Origin: an uncultured Myxococcales bacterium
GTDB lineage: Bacteria; Myxococcota; Myxococcia; Myxococcales; Myxococcaceae
Length of the DNA stretch: 64,000 bases
Assembly: GCA_937980205.1 (NCBI GenBank)
Contig: CALJKW010000033.1
Location: 20,424-84,423 of the forward strand
Reading direction: 5' to 3'
A program made the position numbers and the translations under genes. The notes beneath the pieces were generated by a model. It did no database searches and was not told the origin of the DNA. It worked only from the letters and a program-made list of their open reading frames with translations. This document shows positions 41,096-49,589 of this stretch, piece by piece (the stretch's first letter is position 1; each line of letters begins with the position of its first letter).

Positions 41096-43312
41096 TCAAC
41101 CCCCAGGAAGTGCGCCAGGTTGCGCGCCTTCTTTGGCCGGGGCCAGCGAGGCTGGGGCTCCGGCGTCGGGGACCACCACGGCCTTCGCTTCGGCGATTTT
41201 CATGGAGAGTGCGGTTTCGACCTGCCGGGCGACCTCGACGGTGCGCGGATCGAGCGAGCCCTGGGCGGCCTTGAGCCCCGCCCACCACGGCGCGTCGGGC
41301 TGCGCGGCGCGCACGAGGCCTCGCGCCAGGGCGTCGATGGCGGCCTCACCTTCGCGCGGCTGCGCCACGCGGAACGCGTACAGCATCTCGTTCGGCGCCT
41401 CGTTCGCGATGGCGGCGAGGGCGTCGGCCAGCTCGTCTTCCAGCTTCTGGTCGTTGGTGGGCTCCGCGACGCGCACGAGCTCGAACAGGCGCTGCAGCGA
41501 CTCGGCGTTGCCGGTCGCGGCGAGCTCGATGATCGGCCCGACCGTCGGCACCGCCTCGAGCCCCATCTTCCGCGCCGCCCGGCGCAGGCGGCCGAACACC
41601 TCTTCGCTCGCAGCCACCGAGTCGAGCAGGATGCGCGCGCTCGCCCACTCGCGGGGGTCCGACAGGTACAGCGCGTCGGCGATCGCCGCGCGAATCGCGG
41701 GGTCTTTCTCCGAGCGCCACGCGGTGCGCAGGAACGGAGCGTTCCGCTTCTCGGCCTTCGCCGCGAGCTCGGTGTACGTCCGCATGCGGACCTCGAGCTC
41801 TTCCTGCGGCCCGATCACCGACGGCGGAGTCATCGCCGCCACCACCGCGGACGGGCCCCCCGTGGCGCCGACCGCCGCCACCGCCGCGCCGAGCGCATCG
41901 ATGTGCGCGACCACCGTCGACGCGCGGCCGGGGAAGTCGTTCGCCATCACCGAGAACACGAACTTCTCGCCGCCGACCGCCTGCACGTAGCCGGCGAGCG
42001 CCGACACGTTCTCGAGCGTGCCGGTCTTCGCGCGCAGGCGCCACACCGCGTCGGTGCCTTCGAAGCGGTACTTGATGGTGCCGTCCTTGCCCGCGATGCC
42101 GAGCGCCGAGAGGTACTCGGGGGCGAGGGGGAAGCGCTCCCACATGTACTTGAGCAGCACGTTGACCTGCGCCGCGCTGAACCGGTTCGTGTCGTTGAGG
42201 CCCGAGCCGTTGCGCATCACGTACGTGCCGCGGCGGATGCCGACCTCGCGCTCGAGGAACTCCTCGACGACGGCGATGCCGTTGGCATGGGTGCCGGGCA
42301 CGCCCTTGCCTTCGGCGCCGAGGACCTTGATGAGCTGCTCGGCGACGAAGTTGCTCGAGTGCTTGTTGAGCCGCTTGAGCACGATGTCGAGCGTGTCGCT
42401 CTGGTAGACGGTGAGCAGCTTCGCGTTCGGCGGCGCCTGCGCGAGGCGGATGCGGCCCTTCACCTTCACGCCGCGCTGCTGGAGCATCGCCTTCAAGGTG
42501 TGCCCGAAGTAGAGCGGCGGAGAGTCGATGCGCTTGTAGACCGACCAGCTGCCCTTCTCGAACGGCACGTAGCCGTCGACCTCGATCTTCTGGTGGACGC
42601 GGTCCTTGTCGAGCGCGCTGGTCACGTTGAAGCGGCGCTGCGTCTTGTTGCCGGTGACGAGGTCGTTCTCGACGACGAAGTAGTCGCTCGGGGGCTCCAT
42701 CTCGGCGACGGCGGGCGCTCCGATGTGGGGGCCGGGCCGCAGGTAGACGCCGACCGCGTTCCAGTTCAGCGACAGCGCCCCCGTGGGAGAGAGGTACGCG
42801 CGATCTCCGCGCTCCTGGTCGTAGCCGGGCGGCTCGCGCTCGAGGTCGAAGTACGACTCGTCGAGCACGATGTCGCCCGAGATCTCCTTGAGGCCGAAGT
42901 GCAGGAGATCGGACACCGCGTTGTACAGGCGCTCGGTGGTCAGCGTCGGGTCGCCCTTCCCGCGCACGTAGAGCACCTTCACCTTGCCGTCTTTGAGGAT
43001 CGAGTCTCGCGACTCGAAGTCGGTGAGGAACTCGGTGTCGAAGCGGTAGTCGGGCCCCAGGCGCGCGAGCGCCGCGGCGGCCGTGAACAGCTTCACGTTC
43101 GAGGCGGGGTTGAGCAGCTCGTCGGCGTGCTGCGCGAAGACGACCGAGCCGTCGTCGAGGCTGCGGATCTGAACCGTGATGCGGGCATTCTTGAGCGGAG
43201 ACCGCTCGATGACCGACATGAGGGCGCGCTCGAGAGACTTCCTCTCGTCTGCGCGGCTTACCGAGCCGACGGGCGCTGCGAGCAGCGCGCAGGAAACGAC
43301 GAACGCGATCAT
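41096..43312 (-). CDS. dacB: PBP4-type D-Ala-D-Ala carboxypeptidase with C-terminal extension
   Basis: A 738-residue secreted S13-family peptidase. Signal peptide MIAFVVSCALLAAPVG. The catalytic SxxK is NPASNVKLF (Ser71, Lys74), SxN is in KHSSNFVAEQ and KTG in LRAKTGTLENV, all intact. Such enzymes trim or hydrolyse peptidoglycan crosslinks in the periplasm. The usual family length is about 480; here about 240 further residues form a helical, HEAT-like region (AIRAAIADALYLSDPREW, ELADALAAIANEAPN) ending in a Pro/Ala/Gly tail. The gene symbol is by family similarity. It is divergent from the SRPBCC gene. Confidence 0.88.
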   Translation of the reverse strand: MIAFVVSCALLAAPVGSVSRADERKSLERALMSVIERSPLKNARITVQIRSLDDGSVVFAQHADELLNPASNVKLFTAAAALARLGPDYRFDTEFLTDFESRDSILKDGKVKVLYVRGKGDPTLTTERLYNAVSDLLHFGLKEISGDIVLDESYFDLEREPPGYDQERGDRAYLSPTGALSLNWNAVGVYLRPGPHIGAPAVAEMEPPSDYFVVENDLVTGNKTQRRFNVTSALDKDRVHQKIEVDGYVPFEKGSWSVYKRIDSPPLYFGHTLKAMLQQRGVKVKGRIRLAQAPPNAKLLTVYQSDTLDIVLKRLNKHSSNFVAEQLIKVLGAEGKGVPGTHANGIAVVEEFLEREVGIRRGTYVMRNGSGLNDTNRFSAAQVNVLLKYMWERFPLAPEYLSALGIAGKDGTIKYRFEGTDAVWRLRAKTGTLENVSALAGYVQAVGGEKFVFSVMANDFPGRASTVVAHIDALGAAVAAVGATGGPSAVVAAMTPPSVIGPQEELEVRMRTYTELAAKAEKRNAPFLRTAWRSEKDPAIRAAIADALYLSDPREWASARILLDSVAASEEVFGRLRRAARKMGLEAVPTVGPIIELAATGNAESLQRLFELVRVAEPTNDQKLEDELADALAAIANEAPNEMLYAFRVAQPREGEAAIDALARGLVRAAQPDAPWWAGLKAAQGSLDPRTVEVARQVETALSMKIAEAKAVVVPDAGAPASLAPAKEGAQPGALPGG

Positions 43313-43365
43313 CGATGAGGATTATGGGTAGAGTTCGCCGGCTTTTAAAAGACCCTGGAGGGGCG

Positions 43366-44097
43366 ATGAGTGAAACGATCGAGCTGTCAAGGTTGATTCC
43401 CGCGCGGCCTGAGCGCGTCTTCAACGCGTGGCTGGACGCCAGCGAGCACTCGCTGATGACGGGTGGCGAAACGGCCACGGTGAACGAAGACGGGAGCTAC
43501 ACGGCGTACGACGGGTACATCTCGGGCCGCACGCTCGAGAGCAAACCTCACGAGCGCATCATTCAGACGTGGCGTTCGACGGAGTTCCCCGAGGGCGCGC
43601 CCGATTCACGGCTCGAGGTGGTGCTCGAGCCCGACGGTGAGGGCACGAAGCTCACCTTGAAGCACACCGACATCCCCGACGGTCAGGGCGAGAGCTACCG
43701 CCAGGGCTGGGAGGAGCACTACTTCGAGCCCATGACCCAGTACTTCCAGAGCCCGCGCTCGAAGCTCAAAGACGCCGGAGAGGTCATCGCCACCGCCGCC
43801 CACGAGGCCCAGGAGGTCGTCCAGCACGCCGCCGCCCAGATGGCCGACACCATGGAGCACGTCGGCGAGGGCGCGCAGAAGGCCGCCCGCCAGGTGCAGC
43901 AGACCGCGAAGAAGGCGGCGAGCACGGTGAAGAAGCTGGTGAACACGGCGAAGAAGAGGCTGCAGGCGGCGAGGGCGAAGCCGAAGGCGAAGAAGAAGGC
44001 TGCTGCGCCGAAGAAGAAGAAAGCGGCCGCCAAGCCGAAGAAGAAGGCCGCGGCGCCGAAGAAGAAGACGGCCGCGAAGGCGAAGAAGAAGCGCTGA
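43366..44097 (+). CDS. SRPBCC/AHSA1 domain protein with histone-H1-like tail
   Basis: A 243-residue two-part protein. Residues 1-130 form an SRPBCC (AHSA1-like) fold (IELSRLIPARPERVFNAWLD, HERIIQTWRSTEF, GWEEHYFEPMTQYF). A helical Ala/Gln-rich hinge (about 135-190) leads into a tail of about 50 residues almost entirely Lys, Ala and Pro (AAAPKKKKAAAKPKKKAAA), like histone H1 tails that bind DNA non-specifically. The start at 43366 has GGAGG five bases upstream (ggaggggcgATG); the longer frame from 43315 is less likely. A nucleoid-associated or DNA-targeted lipid/ligand-binding role is possible but unproven. Confidence 0.85.
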   Translation: MSETIELSRLIPARPERVFNAWLDASEHSLMTGGETATVNEDGSYTAYDGYISGRTLESKPHERIIQTWRSTEFPEGAPDSRLEVVLEPDGEGTKLTLKHTDIPDGQGESYRQGWEEHYFEPMTQYFQSPRSKLKDAGEVIATAAHEAQEVVQHAAAQMADTMEHVGEGAQKAARQVQQTAKKAASTVKKLVNTAKKRLQAARAKPKAKKKAAAPKKKKAAAKPKKKAAAPKKKTAAKAKKKR

Positions 44098-44104
44098 TCA
44101 ACTG

Positions 44105-44171
44105 CCGGGTTCGCGTTCGCGTTCGCGTTCGGTGTGAGCGACCCCGAACGCGCACGCGCACCCGAACCCGG
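44105..44171. repeat. Hexamer-built hairpin, (TTCGCG)n arms
   Basis: The left arm (44105-44131: ccggg, then three ttcgcg units and ttcg) pairs with the right arm (44145-44171: cgaacg-cgcacg-cgcacc-cgaacc-cgg), imperfectly, around a 13-base loop gtgtgagcgaccc. It lies exactly between the facing stops of the SRPBCC and SDR genes, so it may end transcription from both sides. It is built like the hairpins at 52931 and 56468. Confidence 0.75.
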
Positions 44172-44175
44172 TTTC

Positions 44176-44991
44176 TCAGCGCCCCTGCTTCAGCTTCTCC
44201 TGCGCCTTCAACCCCTTCTTCGTCAGCATCGGCCCCAGCTTCATCGCGAGGCCGGGCATCGCATCGGCGAACCTCGCGAGGACTCCGCGGCCCAGCGGCA
44301 CCGTCACCTCGAGCGGCCGCTCGGGCAGCACGTGCTCGACGATCACCCTGGAGATGTCCTCCACCGTCAGCGCCCTGTCTCCCGAGAACGTCAGCGCGGC
44401 CTGCGGGTAGTCGACCTGCAGCTCCAGCATCGGCGTCTTCACCGCGTCGGGCATCACCAGCGAGACGGCGACGCCGTGGGGCGCGAGCTCCTGCGCGCAG
44501 GCGATCGAGAAGCCGCGCACCGCGAACTTCGACGCGCTGTACAGCGCGAGCCCCGGAGCCGCCGCCAGCGACGCCAGCGACCCGATGTTCACCACGTGCC
44601 CCGCCTTCTGCTGCACGAAGTACGCGCCGATGACGCTGGTGCCGTGCGCGAGCCCTTTGACGTTGATGTCGAAGTGGCGATCGACGTCGCCGTTCTCGAG
44701 CTCCCAGCAGTTGCCGGGCCTCAAGTAGCCCGCCACGTTGAGCAGCACGTCGACGCGCCCGAACGCCGCGACCGCCGCGTCGAGCACCGTCTTCCACTGC
44801 GTGCGGTCGCGCACGTCGAGGCCCTGCCACTTCACCTGCGCCTCGGGCCAACGATCGTCCGCCGCGGCCTTGCGCAGCGCCTCGACGTTGACGTCCGTCG
44901 CGAGCAGCTTGTCGCCCAGGCCCGCGAGGACTCCGCAGAGGTGGCGGCCGATGCCGCTCGCGGCGCCGGTGAGAATGAAGACGCGGCTCAT
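44176..44991 (-). CDS. Short-chain dehydrogenase/reductase
   Basis: A 271-residue SDR. The NAD(P)-binding motif is TGAASGIG at residues 8-15, then LLNVAGYLRPG (in place of NNAG), the catalytic Ser in NIGSLASL and YSASK with catalytic Tyr and Lys. The C-terminus (GPMLTKKGLKAQEKLKQG) is lysine-rich. ATG at 44991 overlaps the stop of the cupin gene (ATGA). Last gene of a three-gene operon. Substrate unknown. Confidence 0.9.
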   Translation of the reverse strand: MSRVFILTGAASGIGRHLCGVLAGLGDKLLATDVNVEALRKAAADDRWPEAQVKWQGLDVRDRTQWKTVLDAAVAAFGRVDVLLNVAGYLRPGNCWELENGDVDRHFDINVKGLAHGTSVIGAYFVQQKAGHVVNIGSLASLAAAPGLALYSASKFAVRGFSIACAQELAPHGVAVSLVMPDAVKTPMLELQVDYPQAALTFSGDRALTVEDISRVIVEHVLPERPLEVTVPLGRGVLARFADAMPGLAMKLGPMLTKKGLKAQEKLKQGR

Positions 44992-45473
44992 GGCTTCTTC
45001 TCCTTCGGGCGAAAGCGCTCCTCGGGCCCGGGCGGTACGTAGAACTGCACCGCCTTCACCGGCGCGGGCCCCGCGAAGAACGCGTGCTGCGCGGCCTTCG
45101 GAATCACGATGGTGTCGCCGGCCGCGACCTCGCGCGTGCCGCCGTCGAGCATGAACGTGCCCCGGCCCGCGGTGATGACGACGATCTCCACCGACGTGTC
45201 GTGCTGGTGCGCCTTCACCTCGGCGCCGCCGTTGAGCGTCAGCTTCCCCGCGTACGCCGCTTCGCTGCGCGCGACGAACGTCGCCTCTCCGATCGCGCCG
45301 ACCGGGTACTTCTCCTTCAGCGGAGCGACCGAGCACGCCGCGGCGCGCGACAGCACGACGTCGTCGACCTTCATCACGCAGCCCGCATCGGGGAGGGCCG
45401 CCTTGCCGAGCGTGAAGCCGTCCACGGAGACGTCTGGTGCAGCGCAGAGGAACACCGCCACGAGCGCTCTCAT
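44988..45473 (-). CDS. Secreted cupin protein
   Basis: A 161-residue protein with a short signal peptide (MRALVAVFLCAAPDVS). A single cupin fold is marked by VKAHQHDTSVEIVVITAG, with metal-ligand His, His and Glu, and later IVIPKAAQHAFF with the second-motif His. Two Cys (DAGCVM, AAACSV) may form a disulfide. Overlaps both neighbours by four bases. Enzymatic or sugar-binding role unknown. Confidence 0.85.
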   Translation of the reverse strand: MRALVAVFLCAAPDVSVDGFTLGKAALPDAGCVMKVDDVVLSRAAACSVAPLKEKYPVGAIGEATFVARSEAAYAGKLTLNGGAEVKAHQHDTSVEIVVITAGRGTFMLDGGTREVAAGDTIVIPKAAQHAFFAGPAPVKAVQFYVPPGPEERFRPKEKKP

Positions 45474-46156
45474 CGGCCGACGCTGATATCAACCTCGACG
45501 CCCGCGGTCTTCAGCGCATCGACCAGCGCGGGGGCGGCCTCCGGCACCGGGTGCTCCTTGCGCACGCCGTCGTAGAGCTCGAACGTCAGCGTCCGGTCGC
45601 GGAATTCGGCGCGCTTCACGTCGGCGAGGTCCACCATCTCGTCGCCGAACAGCGCGCGGCGCGTCGTCACCACCACGTCGATCGCCTGCAGCCGCACGCT
45701 GCGCGCGAGCAGCACGAAGATGAAGGGCAACATCCCGCCGCGCGTGCTCCACAGCATCACGCTGACCATGCTGACGACCATCACGGCGGCGACGATCCAC
45801 CGGCGGTCGGGCCGGCCGCCGAACAGCACCGGCTCGTCCGCGAGCTGGCGCGCCGCCTGCGCGAGCGGCGCCGGCCTCATGCGCAGCTTCACGCTGCGGG
45901 CGATCACCCTCTTGTCCGCCGCGCGCACCAGCTTCCACAGCCGGTCGAGCACCCGGCCCAGCGACGGGTCCTCGGCGCTCATCTTCTGGACGTGCTCGCA
46001 CGCCTCGCGGACGTCGGCGGACTCCTGCACCGCGATCGCCGCCGCGAGCGGACCGAAGTCGTCGCGCCGGGCGGCCTCGAGCCCGCCCTCGAGCTGGGAG
46101 ACGGCGCGCTCGACCTTCTCGAGCCGCCCCTCGAGGCGGATGCGCGAGGACCCCAT
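45470..46156 (-). CDS. Membrane protein, hypothetical
   Basis: A 228-residue protein with a helical, charged N-terminal half (LEKVERAVSQLEGGLEAARR). Two close hydrophobic segments follow near residues 120-155 (IVAAVMVVSMVSVMLW, MLPFIFVLLARSV). A C-terminal beta-rich domain (DVVVTTRRALFGDEMVDL) is somewhat like bacterial PH domains. Not recognised. ATG at 46156 chosen; GTG 46186 is an alternative that would leave only 29 bases to the divergent gene. It overlaps the cupin gene by four bases and is the first gene of that operon. Confidence 0.65.
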   Translation of the reverse strand: MGSSRIRLEGRLEKVERAVSQLEGGLEAARRDDFGPLAAAIAVQESADVREACEHVQKMSAEDPSLGRVLDRLWKLVRAADKRVIARSVKLRMRPAPLAQAARQLADEPVLFGGRPDRRWIVAAVMVVSMVSVMLWSTRGGMLPFIFVLLARSVRLQAIDVVVTTRRALFGDEMVDLADVKRAEFRDRTLTFELYDGVRKEHPVPEAAPALVDALKTAGVEVDISVGR

Positions 46157-46215
46157 GGCCCACAAGTAATCACGGTTTGCGGTCACGTCGAGGGGACAGG
46201 TATACGACTCGACGC

Positions 46216-48351
46216 GTGCTCCGGCGCCCTCACGCCTTCTTCTCCTTGCTGTTCGTGTTCGCCTGCGGCCAGACGCCCAGCTGCGGCGGCTGCATGGGCG
46301 TCGGTCCCCTCCCCGGCCCGTTCACCGGCACCCGCGGAGACAGCGCCGCCGCCGCCCGCCTCACCCGCTCGGGCTTCGACGTCTTGAACGTCAACGCGCC
46401 GCTGCTGCTCGAGCAGATCGCCCCCGGCGGCAACATGACGGTCCCCCTGTCGTGCAGCGTGCAGAACGCCTCGCTGCTCGGCCAGCTCGTCATCGCGGAC
46501 GAGGGCGCCATCACCTGCACCTCCGAGTCCTGCGGCCAGCTCGACGGGCGCTGCACTGCGGCGGACGTGCCGAAGACCATCTCCATCCACTTCAACACCT
46601 TCAGCCTGCACCCGAAGGGTCCGGATCAGGTCGAGGCGCGCGCCGACATCACGCTGACGACGAACGGCAAGATCATGATGTCGTCGCCGAACAACCACCT
46701 GCTCTGCCTGCTGAGCGATCAGATCAAGCTCAGCGTCGATCTCGACACGCAGCGCGCGGCGCCCACCAACCTCGCCATCGCCGCGGGCATCCGCTTCACC
46801 GTCGACACGCGCTGGTGGCGCCTGCTCGCCTTCGAGGTCGCCACGCTCGACGGCACGAAGGCGTGCGGCTCTTCCGGCGCGAGCCCGTCGCCCGCGTGCA
46901 TCGACGCCGCAGACATGATCATCGACTCCGAGAACGGCTGCTCGGGGTGGATCGGCAACGTCGCGAACATCAACGCCATCAAAGATCTCATCCTCGGCCA
47001 GCTCACCTCGACGCTGCAGAAGCAGATCGAGCAGGCGCTCTCCGGAGCGAACTGCCGCACCTGCGACGACCAGGGCATGTGCCCGGCGAACGGCACCGCG
47101 ACCAGCTTCTGCAAGGTCGACGACGGCGGCACGCCCGACGCCGGCGAGTGCTGGGATCCGGTGGCAGACCGCTGCGTCCCCGGAGTGCTCGGCGTCGAGA
47201 ACCGCATCGACGTCGCCAGCTTCCTCGGCACGCAGGCCTCCGCGCTCGACGTCTCCATCGCCGCGGGCGGAGCTGCCAGCGCGAGCGACGCCGGCTTCAC
47301 CCTGGGCTTCACCGGCGGCGCGAAAGAGCTCACCACCGCCACCTGCGTGAAGCCGCTGACCGAGCCGAACTACCCGATGCTCCCGCTGCCCGACTTCGAT
47401 CGCGAAGCCCCGGGCGCGTACGACGTCGGCATCTCCGTCTCGCACCAGATGATGTCGCGCCTGCTCCTGCACGCGCAGCAGTCCGGAGCGCTCTGCCTCG
47501 AGGTCGGCAACGAGACCGTCTCGCTGCTCGACTCGTCGCTCGTCGGCACGCTCCTGCCGTCGCTGAACAAGCTCACCCACGGGCAGACGGTGCCGATGCG
47601 CGTCGTGGTGCGGCCCATCAACGCCCCGACCGCCGGCTTCGGCTCGGGCCAGATGGACGAGCCGCTCATCACCATCAACTGGAACGACGCGCAGGTCGAC
47701 GTCTACGCGCAGCTCGAAGATCGCTTCACGCGCCTGTTCAGCGTGACGTTCGACATCGCGCTGCCGATCAAGCTCTCCATCGACGGCTGCGCGACGGTGA
47801 CGCCGGTCATCGGCAACCTGATGGGCGCCATCTCCGACGTGCACGCGATCGACAGCGAGATCCTCGCCGAGCCGCTGACCGCGGTCGAAGGCCTGGTGCC
47901 GGCGCTGATCAGCTTCGCCGAGCCGGCGCTCTCGGGCGGCCTGATGGGCTTCACGCTGCCGGCGTTCGGCGACTTCCAGGTGAAGCTGCTCTCCATTCAG
48001 GGCGTCGGCAACATCGCCGGCACGCGCGCCTACAACCACCTCGGCATCTACGCGCAGCTGTTGCCCGCCTCACAGGTCTGCATCGCGATGCAGATGGACG
48101 TCGCCGAGGTGCGCGAGAGCCGGCTCGAGAAGGGCCCGAAGGCGCTCCTCGACGTGACGAGCCGCGACCAGGAGTACTCGTGGCGCGTGCCCGGCGGCCT
48201 GTGGAGCGAGTGGAAGAAGCCCTCCACCACCGGCTGGCTCGAGGTCGAGCACCCGCGGCTCATGCTCGACGGCAAGCACGTGCTCGAGCTGCGCACGCGG
48301 GATGCGCGGCACGATCCGTCGCGGCCGGTCAGCGTCGTGCTCAGCCGTTAA
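46216..48351 (+). CDS. Large hypothetical lipoprotein
   Basis: A 711-residue lipoprotein. The GTG start at 46216 gives a signal MLRRPHAFFSLLFVFAC with a lipobox at FVFAC. The following CGQTPSCGGCMG is Cys-rich. The body is long and beta-rich with few Cys (HFNTFSLHPKGPDQVEARAD, RVVVRPINAPTAGFG) and ends VLELRTRDARHDPSRPVSV, somewhat like a bacterial Ig-fold edge. Not recognised; a surface or outer-membrane lipoprotein is likely. Divergent from the membrane-protein operon; its stop overlaps that of msrQ. Confidence 0.75.
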   Translation: MLRRPHAFFSLLFVFACGQTPSCGGCMGVGPLPGPFTGTRGDSAAAARLTRSGFDVLNVNAPLLLEQIAPGGNMTVPLSCSVQNASLLGQLVIADEGAITCTSESCGQLDGRCTAADVPKTISIHFNTFSLHPKGPDQVEARADITLTTNGKIMMSSPNNHLLCLLSDQIKLSVDLDTQRAAPTNLAIAAGIRFTVDTRWWRLLAFEVATLDGTKACGSSGASPSPACIDAADMIIDSENGCSGWIGNVANINAIKDLILGQLTSTLQKQIEQALSGANCRTCDDQGMCPANGTATSFCKVDDGGTPDAGECWDPVADRCVPGVLGVENRIDVASFLGTQASALDVSIAAGGAASASDAGFTLGFTGGAKELTTATCVKPLTEPNYPMLPLPDFDREAPGAYDVGISVSHQMMSRLLLHAQQSGALCLEVGNETVSLLDSSLVGTLLPSLNKLTHGQTVPMRVVVRPINAPTAGFGSGQMDEPLITINWNDAQVDVYAQLEDRFTRLFSVTFDIALPIKLSIDGCATVTPVIGNLMGAISDVHAIDSEILAEPLTAVEGLVPALISFAEPALSGGLMGFTLPAFGDFQVKLLSIQGVGNIAGTRAYNHLGIYAQLLPASQVCIAMQMDVAEVRESRLEKGPKALLDVTSRDQEYSWRVPGGLWSEWKKPSTTGWLEVEHPRLMLDGKHVLELRTRDARHDPSRPVSVVLSR

Positions 48352-48941
48352 ATCTCGGCGCGCTTCTTCTTCTTCACGAAGCGCAGGAGCAGGAGCGCCG
48401 CGAGCACCGCCGCGTAGATGGCCGGCTCGGTGACGTCGCTCTTCACGCGCCACCAGAAGTGCAGCGCGCCCAGGGCGCCGCAGACGTAGGCGAGCCGGTG
48501 CAGCCGCTTCCACCTCTCGTAGCCCAAGCGGCGCACCATCGCGTCGGTGGAGGTGACCGCGAGCGGCACGAGCAGCACCCAGGCGAGGAAGCCGACGGTG
48601 ATGAACGGGCGCTTGGCGAGATCTTTCCCCAGCGTCGCGAAGTCGAGCTGCAGATCGAGGCCGAGGTACGTGAGGAAGTGGCAGGTCACGTAGCTGAACG
48701 CGATGAGCCCGAGCGTCCGGCGGATGCGGGCCGGCCACGTCCACTTGAAGAGGTTCTGCAGCGGCGTGCACGCGAGCGACGCGAGGAGGAACACGAACCC
48801 GAGCAGCCCGAGCTGGTTCAGCGCCGCCGAGATGGGGTTGGCGCCGAGCTCGCCGCGAGACGCCCGCACTACGATGAGCCCCGCGGGAATCGCCGCCCCT
48901 GCGATCACCGCCGGCTGCAGCCAGGGCACCGGCTTCGCCAC
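48348..48941 (-). CDS. msrQ: MsrQ-like ferric-reductase-type haem membrane protein
   Basis: A 197-residue membrane protein of the YedZ/MsrQ family with about six helices. Haem-ligand His are in SYVTCHFLTYLG and WKRLHRLAYV and in ALGALHFWWRVK. MsrQ normally supplies electrons to the periplasmic methionine-sulfoxide reductase MsrP, which is not in this window. Its start abuts the rpe stop, so it belongs to the MBL-rpe operon. Stop codons of this gene and 46216-48351 overlap by two bases (ttaa). Confidence 0.9.
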   Translation of the reverse strand: MAKPVPWLQPAVIAGAAIPAGLIVVRASRGELGANPISAALNQLGLLGFVFLLASLACTPLQNLFKWTWPARIRRTLGLIAFSYVTCHFLTYLGLDLQLDFATLGKDLAKRPFITVGFLAWVLLVPLAVTSTDAMVRRLGYERWKRLHRLAYVCGALGALHFWWRVKSDVTEPAIYAAVLAALLLLRFVKKKKRAEI

Positions 48942-49589
48942 TCAGCCTCGCAGCGCCTGGATCGCGGCGCGGTAGTCCTTCTCCTTGAAGACGGCGTTGC
49001 CGGCGACGAGCACCGTCGCTCCGGCGGAGACGACCTGCTTCGCCGTCGTCGCGTTGATGCCGCCGTCGACCTCGATGTCGACCTTCGAGCCCAGGCCCCG
49101 CGCCTCGAGCATGCCCTTCAGCCGAGCCACCTTGTCGACCGCGAACGGAATGAACGACTGGCCGCCGAAGCCCGGGTTCACGCTCATCACCAGCACCTGG
49201 GTCACCTCGCCGAGGATCTCCTCGATGGCCGACAGCGGCGTCGACGGGTTCAGCACCACGCTCGGCTTCGCGCCGGCGTTGCGGATCTGGTGCAGCGTCC
49301 GGTGCAGGTGCGGGCACGTCTCGACGTGCACCGTCACGATCGACGCGCCCGCCTTCACGAAGTCCTCGATGTACTTCTCGGGCTCCACGATCATCAGGTG
49401 CACGTCGAGCGGCAGCTTCGTCGCCTCGCGCACCGCCTCGACGACGACCGGCCCGATGGTGATGTTCGGCACGAAGCGCCCGTCCATCACGTCGACGTGC
49501 ACGTAGTCGGCGCCCGCGGCCTCGATGGCCTTCACCTCGTCGGCGAGCCGCCCGAAGTCGGCGGAGAGAATCGAAGGAGCGATCTTCAT
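48942..49589 (-). CDS. rpe: Ribulose-phosphate 3-epimerase
   Basis: A 215-residue TIM-barrel enzyme of the pentose-phosphate pathway interconverting ribulose-5-P and xylulose-5-P. Motifs: IAPSILSADFGRLADEV at the N-terminus, VHVDVMDGRFVPNITIG (metal His/Asp), LDVHLMIVEPE, VMSVNPGFGGQSF and the phosphate-binding VDGGINATTAKQV. Length is normal. ATG at 49589 overlaps the MBL stop (ATGA). Confidence 0.97.
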   Translation of the reverse strand: MKIAPSILSADFGRLADEVKAIEAAGADYVHVDVMDGRFVPNITIGPVVVEAVREATKLPLDVHLMIVEPEKYIEDFVKAGASIVTVHVETCPHLHRTLHQIRNAGAKPSVVLNPSTPLSAIEEILGEVTQVLVMSVNPGFGGQSFIPFAVDKVARLKGMLEARGLGSKVDIEVDGGINATTAKQVVSAGATVLVAGNAVFKEKDYRAAIQALRG

